From Candidula unifasciata (Eukaryota > Mollusca > Gastropoda > Stylommatophora > Geomitridae), in assembly GCA_905116865.2 (NCBI GenBank), contig CAJHNH020004890.1, positions 450,001 through 514,000 of the forward strand: a DNA stretch of 64,000 nt. Reading direction: 5' to 3'. The notes beneath the pieces are model-generated. The model was given only the letters and a program-made list of their open reading frames with translations. It did not search any database and was not told where the DNA came from. How positions within the stretch are numbered: position 1 is the first letter of the stretch; each line of letters starts with the position of its first letter. A program made the translations under genes and the position numbers. This document shows, piece after piece, positions 47,625 to 59,417 of the stretch.

Positions 47625-50325
47625 AACAGTTTGTACAGCAGATAACAGCAAGAAAAAAAAGAGTTTATACAGCAGATAACAGCAAGAGAAAACAGTTTGT
47701 ACAGCAGATAACAGCAAGAGAAAACAGTTTTTACAGCAGATAACAGCAAGAGAGAAAAAATTTTGTTCAGCAGATAACAGCAAGAAAAAACAGTTTATGC
47801 AGCAGATAACAGCATGAGAAAACAGTTTATACAGCAGATAACAGCAAGAGAAAACAGTTTATACAGCAGATAACAGCAAGAGAAAACAGTTTCTCCAGCA
47901 AATAACAGCAAAAGAAAACAGTATGTACAGCAGATAACAGGAAGATAAAACTGTTTGTACAGCAGATAACAGCACAAGAAAACAGTTTGAACAGCAGATA
48001 ACAGCAAGAGAAAACAGTTTGAACCGCAGATAACAGCAAGAGAAAACAGTTTGTACAGCAGATAACTGCAAGAGAAAAAACAGTTTGTACAGCAGATAAC
48101 TGCAAGAGAAAACAGTTTGTACAGCAGATAGCAGCAAAAGAAAACAGTTTGTACAGCAGATAACAGCAACAACAACAAAACAGTTTGTACAGCAGATAAC
48201 AGCAACAACAACAAAACAGTTTGTACAGCAGATAACTGCAAGAGAAAACAGTTTGTACAGCAGATAACAGCAACAACAACAAAACAGATTGTACAGCAGA
48301 TAACAGCAAGAGAAAACAGTTTGTACAGCAGATAGCAGCAACAACAACAAAACAGTTTGTACAGCAGATAACAGCAAAAGAAAACAGTTTGTACAGCAGA
48401 TAACAGCAACAACAACAAAACAGTTTGTACAGCAGATAACAGCAACAACAACAAAACAGTTTGTACAGCAGATAACAGCAACAACAACAAAACAGTTTGT
48501 ACAGCAGATAACAGCAACAACAACAAAACAGTTTGTACAGCAGATAACAGCAAAAGAAAACAGTTTGTACAGCAGATAACAGCAACAACAACAAAACAGT
48601 TTGTACAGCAGATAACAGCAACAACAACAAAACAGTTTGTACAGCAGATAACTGCAAGAGAAAACAGTTTGTACAGCAGATAACAGCAACAACAACAAAA
48701 CAGATTGTACAGCAGATAACAGCAAGAGAAAACAGTTTGTACAGCAGATAGCAGCAACAACAACAAAACAGTTTGTACAGCAGATAACAGCAAGAGAAAA
48801 AACAGTTTGTACAGCAGATAACAGCAAGAAAAAACAGTTTGTACAGCAGATAACAGCAACAACAACAAAACAGTTTGTACAGCAGATAACAGCAAGAAAA
48901 AACAGTTTGTACAGCAGATAACTGCAAGAGAAAACAGTTTGTACAGCAGATAACTACAAGAGAAAACAGTTTGTAGAGCAGATAACTGCAAAAGAAAACA
49001 GTTTGTACAGCAGATAACTGCAAGAGAAAACAGTTTGTACAGCAGATAACTGCAAGAGAAAACAGATTGTACAGCAGATAACAGCAAGAGAAAACAGATT
49101 GTACAGCAGACAACTGCAAGAGAAAACAGTTGTACAGCAGATAACAGCAAGAGAAAACAGATTGTACAGCAGATAACAGCAACAACAACAAAACAGTTTG
49201 TACAGCAGATAACAGCAAGAGAAAACAGTTTGTACAGCAGATAACCGGAAGAGAAAACAGTTTGTACAGCAGATAGCAGCAAGAGAAAACAGTTTGTACA
49301 GCAGATAACAGCAACAACAACAAAACAGTTTGTACAGCAGATAACTGCAAGAGAAAACAGTTTGTACAGCAGATAACAGCAAGAGAAAACAGATTGTACA
49401 GCAGATAACAGCAAGAGAAAACAGTTTGTACAGCAGATAACAGCAACAACAACAAAACAGTTTGTACAGCAGATAACTGCAAGAGAAAACAGTCTGTACA
49501 GCAGATAACAGCAACAACAACAAAACAGTTTGTACAGCAGATAACTGCAAGAGAAAACAGTTTGTACAGCAGATAACTGCAAGAGAAAACAGTTTGTACA
49601 GCAGATAACTGCAAGAGAAAACAGATTGTACAGCAGATAACAGCAAGAGAAAACAGATTGTACAGCAGATAACTGCAAGAGAAAACAGTTTGTACAGCAG
49701 ATAACAGCAAGAGAAAACAGATTGTACAGCAGATAACAGCAACAACAACAAAACAGTTTGTACAGCAGATAACAGCAAGAGAAAACAGTTTGTACAGCAG
49801 ATAACCGGAAGAGAAAACAGTTTGTACAGCAGATAGCAGCAAGAGAAAACAATTTGTACAGCAGATAACAGCAACAACAACAAAACAGTTTGTACAGCAG
49901 ATAACTGCAAGAGAAAACAGTTTGTACAGCAGATAACAGCAAGAGAAAACAGATTGTACAGCAGATAGCAGCAAGAGAAAACAGTTTGTACAGCAGATAA
50001 CAGCAAGAGAAAACAGATTGTACAGCAGATAGCAGCAAGAGAAAACAGTTTGTACAGCAGATAACAGCAACAACAACAAAACAGTTTGTACAGCAGATAA
50101 CTGCAAGAGAAAACAGTTTGTACAGCAGATAACAGCAACAACAACAAAACAGTTTGTACAGCAGATAACTGCAAGAGAAAACAGTTTGTACAGCAGATAA
50201 CTGCAACAACAACAAAACAGATTGTACAGCAGATAACTGCAAGAGAAAACAGTTTGTACAGCAGATAACTGCAAGAGAAAACAGTTTGTACAGCAGATAA
50301 CAGCGAGAGAAAACAGCGTCAACCA
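47625..50325. repeat. 32/36-bp two-type tandem repeat, about 80 copies
   Basis: Type A (32 bp): CAGCAAGAGAAAACAGTTTG, TACAGCAGATAA. Type B (36 bp): CAGCAACAACAACAAAACAG, TTTGTACAGCAGATAA. They share a 24-bp core and differ only in the AAGAGA versus ACAACAACAA insert. Left units (47625-48110) are more diverged, all type A. Larger blocks are duplicated (see findings). Minus-strand frames of 843 and 831 codons are Cys/Leu-rich products of the repeat. Confidence 0.98.
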
Positions 50326-50439
50326 TTATATTTATATTTGGACACTACACTGCAAGCTAGGCGATTGTTTCTTTGACCTTATTTGACACATTGATTTACG
50401 TGGATGGGTTATTCTCAAATTCTTATTAATACTGCTTGA
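50326..50439. other. Spacer between two arrays
   Basis: About 115 bp of unique DNA separates the 32/36-bp array from the 51-bp array. Confidence 0.6.
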
Positions 50440-50980
50440 AATTTTATTCATGTCCACTTTGCATCATTGTTTGGTTAATGTTGGGTGAGGTAAGTGAGGC
50501 TGTTGTCGTATGCATCATTGGTTGGTTAATGTTGGGTGAGGTAAGTGAGGCTGTTGTCGTATGCATCATTGTTTGGTTAATGTTGGGTGAGGTAAGTGGG
50601 GCTGTTGTCGTATGCATCATTGTTTGGTTAATGTTGGGTGTGGTAAGTGGGGCAGTTGTCGTATGCATCATTGTTTGGTTAATGTTGGGTGAGGTAAGTG
50701 AGGCTGTTGTCGTATGCATCATTGTTTGGTTAATGTTGGGTGAGGTAAGTGAGGCTGTTGTCGTATGCATCATTGTTTGGTTAATGTTGGGTGAGGTAAG
50801 TGGGGCAGTTGTCGTATGCATCATTGTTTGGTTAATGTTGGGTGAGGTAAGTGAGGCTGTTGTCGTATGCATCATTGTTTGGTTAATGTTGGGTGAGGTA
50901 AGTGAGGCTGTTGTCGTATGCATCATTGTTTGGTTAATGTTGGGTGAGGTAAGTGGGGCTGTTGTCGTATGTTCAAGGTA
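50440..50980. repeat. 51-bp tandem repeat, 10 copies
   Basis: Unit GGTTAATGTTGGGTGAGGTA, AGTGAGGCTGTTGTCGTATG, CATCATTGTTT. It contains GAGGTAAGT, a perfect 5' splice-site string, in nearly every unit. Subtypes are ordered (see findings). Fifty-one is a multiple of 3, so frames of 234 and 192 codons remain open on opposite strands. Confidence 0.97.
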
Positions 50981-51619
50981 TCCCCACCTGGAAAAGGCCG
51001 AGAACCATCGATCCAACCACACCGCATCTGAAACCCTTCTTCTATCTCACCTATTACCCAGTCTTTTTGAATTCAGAAGCGCAAGTAATTTCGCTGTCTC
51101 AGCACCGACAGATGTTAACGTCATGTTATTACTGGTTTAATCCGACACAAGCTCGTAAACACTGTTTTCTAAATACTTGACTTGCCTCAGACCTACAGCC
51201 AACCAAGAGAAAACGGGAAGCCATCAAAGAAGAAATGTATTTTAATTTGTAGGATCTGACAACCAATTTCATTATCTTAACTTGCCCTTTAAGCGAAAGC
51301 AAATTAAGCGCCCGTTTTTCTGTCATTTCTAGGAAGAAAAAAAGACTTGCAGCCCGCTTGGTGATCAGGAGGAAACAGATTCCAGGCACGTAGGGTTGGG
51401 GAGGGACTACTTTAATGATATGACAACCGTTACTAATGTTGACTCGCAAACCGTCTGCGGCGAACACTCAATGTCGTCTAAAGCTAAGGGCGGTGACATT
51501 TCATACACATTAATTGTATTCACTGATTATGCAGCAACACGAACACGGTAAGAACAGGGTTTACCGGTAAGCCCACAGGTGTGCGCAGTGTCTTTAGGAG
51601 TATCCCAGCTAGAGCGGAT
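50981..51619. other. Unassigned sequence
   Basis: Nothing recognised. The 112-codon minus frame at 51129-51467 has no family resemblance. Confidence 0.4.
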
Positions 51620-52560
51620 AGGTGCGAGGAAACCATACTGTGATTCCAACATGAGAAAGCCCTGCTGTGATTCTGATGTGAGAAAACCATGCTGTGGTTT
51701 CTGAAGTGAAAAAAAAACCATGCTGTGATTCTTACGTAAGAAACCATGCTGTGGTTTCTGAAGTGAAAAAAACCATGCTGTGGTTTCTGACGTGAGAAAA
51801 CCCTCCTATGATTATGACGTGAGAAAACCATACTGTGGTTTCTAAAGTGAAAAAAACAATGCTGTGGTTTCTGACGTGAGAAAACCATGCTGTGGTTTCT
51901 GAAGTGAAAAAACCATGCTGTGGTTTCTGACGTGAGAAAACCATGCTGTGGTTCTAATGTTAGAAAACTATGTTTCGATTTCAACATGAGAAAACCCAGC
52001 TGTGATTCTGATATGAAAAAACCATGCTGTGGTTTTTTATGCGAGAAAACCATGCTCCGATTCTGAAGTCAGAAAACCATGCTGTGATTCTGAAGTCAGA
52101 AAACTATGCTGTGATTCTGAAGCCAGAAAACCATGCTGTGATTCTGAAGCCAGAAAACTACGCTGTGATTCTAAAGCCAGAAAACTATGCTGTGATTCTG
52201 AAGCCAGAAAACCATGCTGTGATTCTGAAGCCAGAAAACCATGCTGTGATTCTGAAGCCAGAAAACTATGCTGTGATTCTGAAGCCAGAAAACTATGCTG
52301 TGATTCTGAAGCCAAAAAACCATGCTGTGATTCTGAAGTCAGACAACCATGCTGTGATTCTGAAGTGAAAAAAACCATGCTGTGATTCTGAAGTCAGAAA
52401 ACCATGCTGTGATTCTAATGTGAGAAAACTATGCTCCGATTCTGACGTGAGAAAACCATGCTGTGATTTCTGATGTGGGAAAGCCATGCTGTGGTTTCTG
52501 ACATAAGAAAACCATGATTTGAGTCTGATGTGAGAAAACCATACTGTGATTCTGACAACA
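51620..52560. repeat. 27-bp tandem repeat, about 33 copies
   Basis: Unit AAAACCATGCTGTGATTCTG plus AAGTCAG. The centre (52060-52370) is compact and uniform with CCAG or TCAG ends. The left part (51640-51960) is more diverged, with TGGTTTCTGAAGTGAAAAA units. Frames of up to 177 codons on both strands follow from the 27-bp period. Confidence 0.96.
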
Positions 52561-52793
52561 GTTTTTTTTAACCGGTGGGCCGTGGATCATTTGTCTGTCG
52601 CGGAAAAGTCCAGGTAGACCACTAAGAATGCCTAATCACGGAACGGGGAAGGGTAGGTAGTTACTCTCTGACAAGATGGCAGTCTGTGGGATTAACACCT
52701 TAACGGTGAGAATCAAAAGATGTGGAGTCCACTTAAGATTTGTAATTTAATGATATTAAATCTAACAAATAAATTGCTATCTAAATTTGTTAT

Positions 52794-53078
52794 GGGGAGT
52801 CGCCGTGACGTTGGCGGCTAGACGCCCGCCTCCGGATTGGGCGGTCGTGGGTTCGCATCCTGGCAGAGCCGGACTTTTTTTTTTTCTTCCAAAAATGACC
52901 TTGACTCCCAGGTCGAGCCAGCCATGAGTGGGTACCAGGTGCAGTCCTGGGAAGTAAAGGTGGCCGGCGTGATGCTGACCACATCACCCACCAAGTGCTG
53001 ATTGGTCTACAAAAATACAGGTCTAGTCTTATATTTCTAACACGGTTAAAGGCGTGGAAAAAGGTCCTTTACTTTTTT
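52794..53078 (+). mobile_element. tRNA-derived SINE, reference copy with target duplication
   Basis: About 285 bp flanked by the 8-bp direct repeat AATTTGTT (52784-52791 and 53079-53086). Head: GGGGAGTCGCCGTGACGTTG, A-box region TTGGCGGCTAGACGCC, B box GGTTCGCATCC. Then GGACTTTTTTTTTTTCTTCC, a body with GACCTTGACTCCCAGGTCGA, GGGTACCAGGTGCAGTCC and GACCACATCACCCACC, and a tail GGCGTGGAAAAAGGTCCTTT. The internal T-run would be a Pol III terminator if transcribed. Other copies lie at 20985, 21520(-), 22005(-), 41640(-) and 44095(-). Confidence 0.92.
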
Positions 53079-53289
53079 AATTTGTTCTTGATACTCTGCT
53101 CGGTTAGCTGTCAACCTGTGGGCCACGGGTGTGAAATGCTGGAGCAATACTGGACTAGAGGGCCCTAATAAAGCCACACTTGTTTTTTAGCAGTACTTGA
53201 ATGAGTTAAGCCGACGATTAATTAGTTACTGATTCCGCTGTGTTTACACACTGTTAGAAAAGTAAACGGTATCACGCAATCACTAATGT

Positions 53290-53690
53290 GCAGCTCTGGG
53301 AAAGAACTAAACACATTCCAGTGATTCAAGGGGATGATGAACAGACAGTGATGGGAAAGAACTAAACACATTCCAGTGATTCAAGGCGATGATGAACAGA
53401 CAGTGATGGGAAAGAACTAAACACATTCCAGTGATTCAAGGCGATGATGACCAGACAGTGATGGGAAAGAACTAAACACATTCCAGTGATTCAAGGGGAT
53501 GATGACCAGACAGTGATGGGAAAGAACTAAACACATTCCAGTGATTCAAGGGGATGATGACCAGACAGTGATGGGAAAGAACTAAACACATTCCAGTGAT
53601 TCAAGGCGATGATGACCAGACAGTGATGGGAAAGAACTAAACACATTCCAGTGATTCAAGGCGATGATGACCAGACAGTGGCGTTAGGCT
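53290..53690. repeat. 55-bp tandem repeat, 7 copies
   Basis: Unit GGGAAAGAACTAAACACATT, CCAGTGATTCAAGGSGATGA, TGAMCAGACAGTGAT. Only two sites vary (GGGGAT or GGCGAT; GAACAG or GACCAG). Confidence 0.97.
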
Positions 53691-53699
53691 GGACATGCA

Positions 53700-53945
53700 C
53701 TTTTCAAACATGAAAATATTCATAGCATGTCCTTGCTGTGGAACTGACTTCATTCTTAAAGAAACAAGTAATAAGCCAGACCAATAATACATGGACAAGG
53801 AGACTCAAGAGTGAATTTACACAGATGGGGAGGGGAGAGGGGGAATAGGATGAGCTGCCTGTGACAGCAAAAGACAGGACCACTTGGTGCGTTGTTGGCT
53901 GAGGGCCTATGCTCCACTGGGGAATAAAGGGCAGAAGTAGAAGAA
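53700..53945 (+). mobile_element. LINE family A 3' end, copy A4
   Basis: Plus-strand translation near 53785-53830 gives NTWTRRLKSEFTQMGR, equivalent to NTWRRELENEVRKIGR of A3. Then AKDRTTWC and GLCS-like text follow, and GAGGGCCTATGCTCCACTGG matches the A-family 3' end. About 245 bp; severely 5'-truncated. Confidence 0.82.
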
Positions 53946-55549
53946 CGGATGCGGAGGAAATCATTGCAGCTCTAAAGTGGTTCGCTGAAGACAGATGTTC
54001 CAGAGGGAACGTGTCTTATTCTGTCGATACCGTGGACGGTTCACAATAGACACGTATGTCATGAATGGAACAGAAGCATCATATTACAGCTAGTCCGCTG
54101 TATATACTGTCATGGATATGCTGGAGTGAGAGGTCACGAAAGGGCGATTTTTTTTTTCACCACAGAATAAACGGTGGGTAGAAAGACCCACCTTAGAATT
54201 AAGTGTGGGTCCAGCAAGAAAGACGCATGAGAGAACAACACGGCGTGTGTACAACCTGTGTGCTACTGGAGCAGTCAGCCTCTACACCCCCAGACACTCG
54301 CTGTAGAAGAAGCAGCCTTTATGGGTATGACGTGTATGCTTTGAAGCCTCATCTTAAAACAGTAATTAGTAATCATTAGATAAACTTGTATACACAATCA
54401 AATGTTCCTTACTCTCTGTATAACCCAGGGGTTATTACATACATCTGTCGAGCAGACGGTCCAGGAATCGAATTCCATCGAAGCTGAGTGTATTCGTTAA
54501 CGTGTAGAGCCGGCATCGACCCAGACGAAAATGAGCACATAAACATTGTTTCTGGCACACAACGCAGTGAGCTTCCACGAGAGCCATATGTTTGTTTCAT
54601 AAGTGCCAGGTGCCATATCCCAACAGCCGCACTTAGATAGACTATATCATGCAAGTAAAGGCAGCAGTTTCTTGTCGACTAGTTTGTAATTTTCAGTGAC
54701 CAATTCACTAATGCTGAGAAAACCTCAGTAAAACTACTGCAAGTCACTAAAGAAATCTAAAACCCCAATCCAATATTTCTGCTGCGATGGCGTCAACAGT
54801 AAAAGCCAGACCCAAACAGTTTAGTTCCTTCCATCTTCCCCTCATCAAGTTCCCATTAATGAATCACCGCCTCACAGGAATTGTAGGGTGAGGTTAGTGG
54901 GCAGGCGTTTATTAAGTCAGAGATGTTTCCACTTTCTGTACGGAAGGAGGAGGGATACGTTTAAATTCTCCAATCCTCGAGGGTCTGATTAGGAGTTCGT
55001 TTTCACCGTCTGCAATTAGTTGACCTGGCAGGAAAGTCCGTTGGTGACGCAGATGGTAATAAATCGAGTATAAGGACAGAACTTGAGGATTTACACACAC
55101 ACACACACAAAAGGACAAAACCGGCAACTAATCATGTCCCGTTCTCCCATTTGGAGTCAATAAGTACTTACTAATTAAAACGTCTTGTCTGACCACATAC
55201 AAATGGTGTATAATTTCCTGTAATAAATATATCAGTGTGTCTCTAATCCAAAACTGGGGGTAGGAAATGAACTAGCTGTCTGATGATTTCTGGCGAGACT
55301 AGTCTAGGACATTGATTAGATGTCCCAACGGATAACCGACCAACCAACCACTGAGATCCATTCGCCAGTGTCTTTTGTATCTGGCAGTGACTGCGTGAAC
55401 TCTACGGATGTGGCGCAGCCAGGGGGTGCACGGGAAGTAAATAACAAAGATGACGGTAGGGGAGGGAAGCAATAGATGCCTGAACGTGATTCTAGGGATT
55501 TGCAATAGGATTATGATGAAGTGTATAACACGACAGAAATTGTCTCGTG
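53946..55549. other. Unassigned sequence
   Basis: No recognised gene. The 81-codon minus frame at 54409-54654 ends at a plausible splice donor and is discussed in findings. A short (CA)n lies at 55093-55109. Confidence 0.4.
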
Positions 55550-55568
55550 TGCGTGTGTATGTGTGCGC

Positions 55569-55648
<80 letters not shown>

Positions 55649-55649
55649 A

Positions 55650-55681
<32 letters not shown>

Positions 55682-55766
55682 TGTGTATGTGCGCGTGCGT
55701 GAGTGCGTGCTACGTGCGTGCGTGCTACGTGCGTGCGTGCGTGCCTGTGTGTGTGTGTGTGTGTGT

Positions 55767-55812
<46 letters not shown>

Positions 55813-55815
55813 GTG
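55550..55815. repeat. (GT)n-(TA)n-(GT)n-(TAG)n compound microsatellite
   Basis: GT-rich, then TA at 55582-55642, GT to about 55700, TGCG/TACG variants, GT again, and (TAG)n at 55768-55812. Confidence 0.97.
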
Positions 55816-56380
55816 CCAACCTAAAATCTACATATCTGTAATTCACCATAGTGAATTTCCTTATGGAGTCTTCCATCCTTCAATCTCCAAGTGTGTCCTA
55901 GATATCTCAGCTTTCAAAAACGGGGCATTGAAAAAAAAAAGTTGGGATACCTGCTCTTTTCCGTGGCTCTGTGATCGGAAAATATCAAATGCCCACTATA
56001 TTAAGATTATATGACAAATAACAACGCATGTATAAGAGCAATAATACTGAACGGTGGCAGCAGCGGTGGCCCAGTATCCAGCGTGTTCACCTGCCATCCC
56101 TGTAGTGGTGTGTTCAATTTCAAATCGATTAGGGGCTGTTTTTAAATGGATCCCGGCTCCGGCTTCCATGCGGGAACAGAAAATGTTCTGGGCCCGCTTT
56201 ATGAAGAGCAAATTAACCGCTAAGCGCCGATTTGCCCACACCTGTATAGGCAGGCAGCTGGTCAGACCATAGTTTTACTTACTCATGTTATACAGTAGAT
56301 CCCAGTTAAAACAAACTCTTGACTGTTCTGTCCTTTGAAATTCGGGTTAATGAGTTTCCTGTAGTTGACCGGCTTTGACG
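55816..56380. other. Unassigned sequence, possible SINE head
   Basis: At 56055-56135 GGTGGCCCAGTATCCAGCG and GTGTTCAATTTCAAATC have tRNA-like A/B spacing, but no body match to the SINE family here. Low confidence. Confidence 0.35.
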
Positions 56381-56384
56381 CGGC

Positions 56385-56775
56385 AGATATGAAGAGAGGT
56401 TCAACTTAACAGTGGATGAGAACAACCAGACGTGGCAGATATTAAGAGAGGTTCAACTTAACAGTGGATGTAAACAACCAGACGCTGCAGATATGAAGAG
56501 AGGTTCAACTTAACAGTGGATGAGAACAACCAGACGTGGCAGATATGAAGAGAGGTTCAACTTAACAGTGCATGAGAACAACCAGACGCGGCAGATATGA
56601 AGAGAGGTTCAACTTAACAGTGGATGTAAACAACCAGACGCTGCAGATATGAAGAGAGGTTTAACTTAACAGTGGATGAGAACAACCAGACGTGGCAGAT
56701 ATGAAGAGAGGTTCAACTTAACAGTGCATGAGAACAACCAGACGCGGCAGATATGAAGAGAGGTTCAACTGCTAA
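56385..56775. repeat. 52-bp tandem repeat, about 7 copies
   Basis: Unit GCAGATATGAAGAGAGGTTC, AACTTAACAGTGGATGAGAA, CAACCAGACGTG. Variants GATGTAAACAACCAGACGCT and GCATGAGAACAACCAGACGC recur every third or fourth unit. Confidence 0.96.
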
Positions 56776-57032
56776 CCAGACGTGGCACAGAGGACAGTTA
56801 CAGGATTAAATGATTTGAAAAAAAAAAAAAAGCTAGTGTGTGGGCGGGTGGAAACGTTTTCATTTTTCATCATGGGAAAATGTTTCTCTACGTGCAAACA
56901 ATTCGGTTCGATTATGTAGTCGTTAAGTCTCCATAATATTTTTAAAAAAAGTATTAGGATGACATACTTCCGAAATCGACACAAAGGAGAAAATGTGGAG
57001 CTAGTTTAGAAGAAAGAGAAACAGACAGTGTC

Positions 57033-57127
<95 letters not shown>
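57033..57127. repeat. (GA)n microsatellite
   Basis: About 47 GA dinucleotides, uninterrupted. Confidence 0.98.
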
Positions 57128-57130
<3 letters not shown>

Positions 57131-57984
57131 AACCGCTAATCTTCAATTCTGGAAATTAAGCCCCAGGGCTGAAGGAATCGTATTTGGAGAGCGCCACACT
57201 TGTGACTGCCTGTTTCCTGGAGACAGCCATGACAAAGACGGTAGTTCTCAAATATTCTTTGTCGGGTCGCGTCCTCTCTAGGGGAAATTTCTGGCAGTCA
57301 TTTGTGATGTCTTGTTGCAGTCGTTACTTGATCACGGCCATTTCCGGGATACCAGTTATAGGACATGTGATGACACTTGTAACTTGAAAACACTTGTAAA
57401 GTAATGCGATCGTTCCACCTATACAAGCAGTCAGGCAAGCCGACGGACGCAGAGGGGGATGGAGAGAGTTAGACTGATGGAAGAACGAAAGGCAGACGCA
57501 CAGACAGGCAGTCAGACAGAAAAGGAAGGACATGACACGCCAAGACATGGCCGGGCAGGCAGACAGAAAGCGGACAGACAGAAGGCAGGCAGACAGACGT
57601 GCAGACAGACAGACAGACAGGCAGACCGACAGACAGGACTTGCATGCTGTGTTAGGTCTTCATGTATTGCAGACAGACAGACAAACAGGCAGACCGACAG
57701 ACAGGACTTGCATGCTGTGTTAGGTCTTCATGTATTCCAGGTCGGTTGCCTCCACCCTTTTTTAGCCTTTCCTTCCCAGACAACTCCCAGAATATTAGAA
57801 AATGTATCTGGTTCCCGTTTCCATAAAGCTGCGCCGATGACAAACCCTAGACTAGTAAGAACAAAATCCTATCACTTCCTTCAGTGGATCAAACCTGTGC
57901 CATTGTGTGCTGGGCAAGCGAGCACACTAAACACAATGCAGACGTGAATAAATGTATGTGCGTGTGTGTGTGCATATATATATT
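57128..57984. repeat. Unassigned sequence with a 68-bp duplication in CAGA-rich DNA
   Basis: CAGA-rich DNA runs from about 57490 to 57680. GACAGGACTTGCATGCTGTG and TTAGGTCTTCATGTATT occur at 57631 and 57699, a direct duplication with CAGACAGACA between. The remainder is unrecognised. Confidence 0.75.
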
Positions 57985-58072
57985 AGGGCTGTACCGAATG
58001 TTCGCTTCGGGGCCAAATAGTAGACTTAATAACTATTCGGTATACTTGCGGTCAGGCCGAATACGAATAGTG
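57985..58072 (+). mobile_element. Left half of a putative palindromic MITE
   Basis: GGGCTGTACCGAATGTTCGC, TTCGGGGCCAAATAGT, ATTCGGTATACTTGCG and GGCCGAATACGAATAGTG. The last string is the inverted partner of CACTATTCGTATTCG at 59418-59432. Elements opening with GGGCTGTACCGAATATTCG-like text are typical small DNA transposons, from memory. Confidence 0.5.
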
Positions 58073-58489
58073 GTTACCTTACACCCGCTTCTGCATACAC
58101 TGCGATGGACTGAAATAACTCTCTCATTAACACAGTAGTTGCTGTTGCCTAAGTCTGTCGTAGCGGAGGAAATTGTGATCCGGTTGCGTGGTACAGCAGC
58201 TGGCGAGGTCTTAGCCTGCTGACTCGACCGAGGCATTACAGCAGAGGTTCTCAAACTGGGTGCGGTGCGTATGCTAGGGGTGCCATGGCGAAAATCAAGA
58301 AAAGTCGGCTATAAATTGTGACATTATTAAAGTGGACATGAAGATACTTAAAAGTTAAAATTTAAATTGTCTTTCCTCGCCACTGTCGAAAAGAGGTTAG
58401 GCAAAAACTGCATTTTATAAAATATCTTATTTTATCTTATGCAATATATCTTTGTCATTTAAGGTTAGAAAAAGAATTCTTGCTTGCTA

Positions 58490-59005
58490 CACATCAGTCA
58501 TCAGTTCTCGTTATGCCTAGTGGCACATGAGGCTTCAGAGAGGACTTTCCATGCTTTCCTGTCCTGTGCAATCTTCAGTGCAGTTTTCCATGTCAAAGAT
58601 GCCGCATTCAGGTCACTTTCCATCGTTCGTTTCCATGTTGTTTTTGGGCGACCCTGTTTTCTCTTTCCCTCTGGTGTCCATGTGAGAGCTGTTTTGGCAG
58701 GTATATCAGAAGTCATTCTCATAACGTGGCCAAGCCATTTCCATCTTCTCTTGGTAATCATACTGTCTAAGGTTTCTTGGTTTGTGGCTTGAAGTAGTTT
58801 AGTGTTTGAGATTGTATCTGGCCAGAAAATTTTGATAATTCTACGTAGACATGTGTGGTGGAAAGTGGATAGCTTGTGTGCATCCTTTTTGGTCATTCTC
58901 CAGCATTCCGCTCCATAAAGAAGAACTGGCAAAATGATGCTCTTGTAGAGTCTGAGTTTCGTTCCTCTGCAGTAATTGTTGGATTTCCAGATTTGCTTGC
59001 TACAT
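58490..59005 (-). mobile_element. LINE family B 3' end
   Basis: The minus-strand frame 58501-59043 encodes the post-palm C-terminal part of an endonuclease/RT LINE: KLRLYKSIILPVLLYGAECW, LSTFHHTCLRRIIKIFWPDT, KRRWKWLGHVMRM, GKRKQGRPKTTW and a terminal LSEASCATRHNEN. It is open for about 160 codons, so quite young. The RT palm is missing; the copy is 5'-truncated at about 59005, where copy C2 begins on the other strand. Confidence 0.9.
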
Positions 59006-59009
59006 ACAT

Positions 59010-59416
59010 CCAGTTTTAACATATGGCTGTGAATGCTGGACAATTGGTAGGCAGGTCAAACAATTTCTTAAGCCCTCAGAGATGTGGTTTTACAGAACAA
59101 TGCTTAAAATACATTGGACAGCCCAAAAAAAAGCAACCAAGAGATTTTGAAAGAGGCGGGAGCCCAAAGACAACTAATCACAGACGTCAGAAAGAGACAG
59201 TCATCATTTCTCGGCCATGAGAAGAGGGAAAAGGGTGACCACTAGAAAGATCTGTGGAAGGAGGGACAGAGGAAGACAACGAGAGAACATTCTTGACAGT
59301 CTTGTTGCATGGCATGGAGGTGTCAGCACACGAACTAATACATGCTGCAGGAGATCGCAGATTGTGGCGAGGCATAATCGCCTACGCCAGTCGGCAAGGC
59401 ACCTGATGATGATGAT
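59010..59416 (+). mobile_element. LINE family C 3' end, copy C2
   Basis: Plus-strand frames give VLTYGCECWTIGRQ, SEMWFYRTMLKIHWTAQ, then the frame with RREKRVTT, KICGRRDRGRQRENILDSLV and AWHGGVSTRT. The 3' end TACGCCAGTCGGCAAGGCAC, then (CTGATGATGATGAT), matches C1 and C3. Two shifts. It lies back to back with family B, both with 3' ends pointing outward. Confidence 0.9.
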
Positions 59417-59417
59417 A

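Noticed and set aside
47795..50326. 843- and 831-codon minus-strand Cys/Leu-rich frames
   Set aside because: Two overlapping frames are equally open through the 32/36-bp array; the composition simply reflects the repeat. They are not membrane proteins.
50436..51140. 234-codon frame resembling repeated membrane segments (VWLMLGEVSEAVVVCII)
   Set aside because: Product of the 51-bp array; an equally long frame exists on the opposite strand.
58242..58300. hAT-like end CAGAGGTTCTCAAACTGGG
   Set aside because: The form is typical, but no second end or target duplication could be located before LINE B; mentioned only in the nested-MITE finding.
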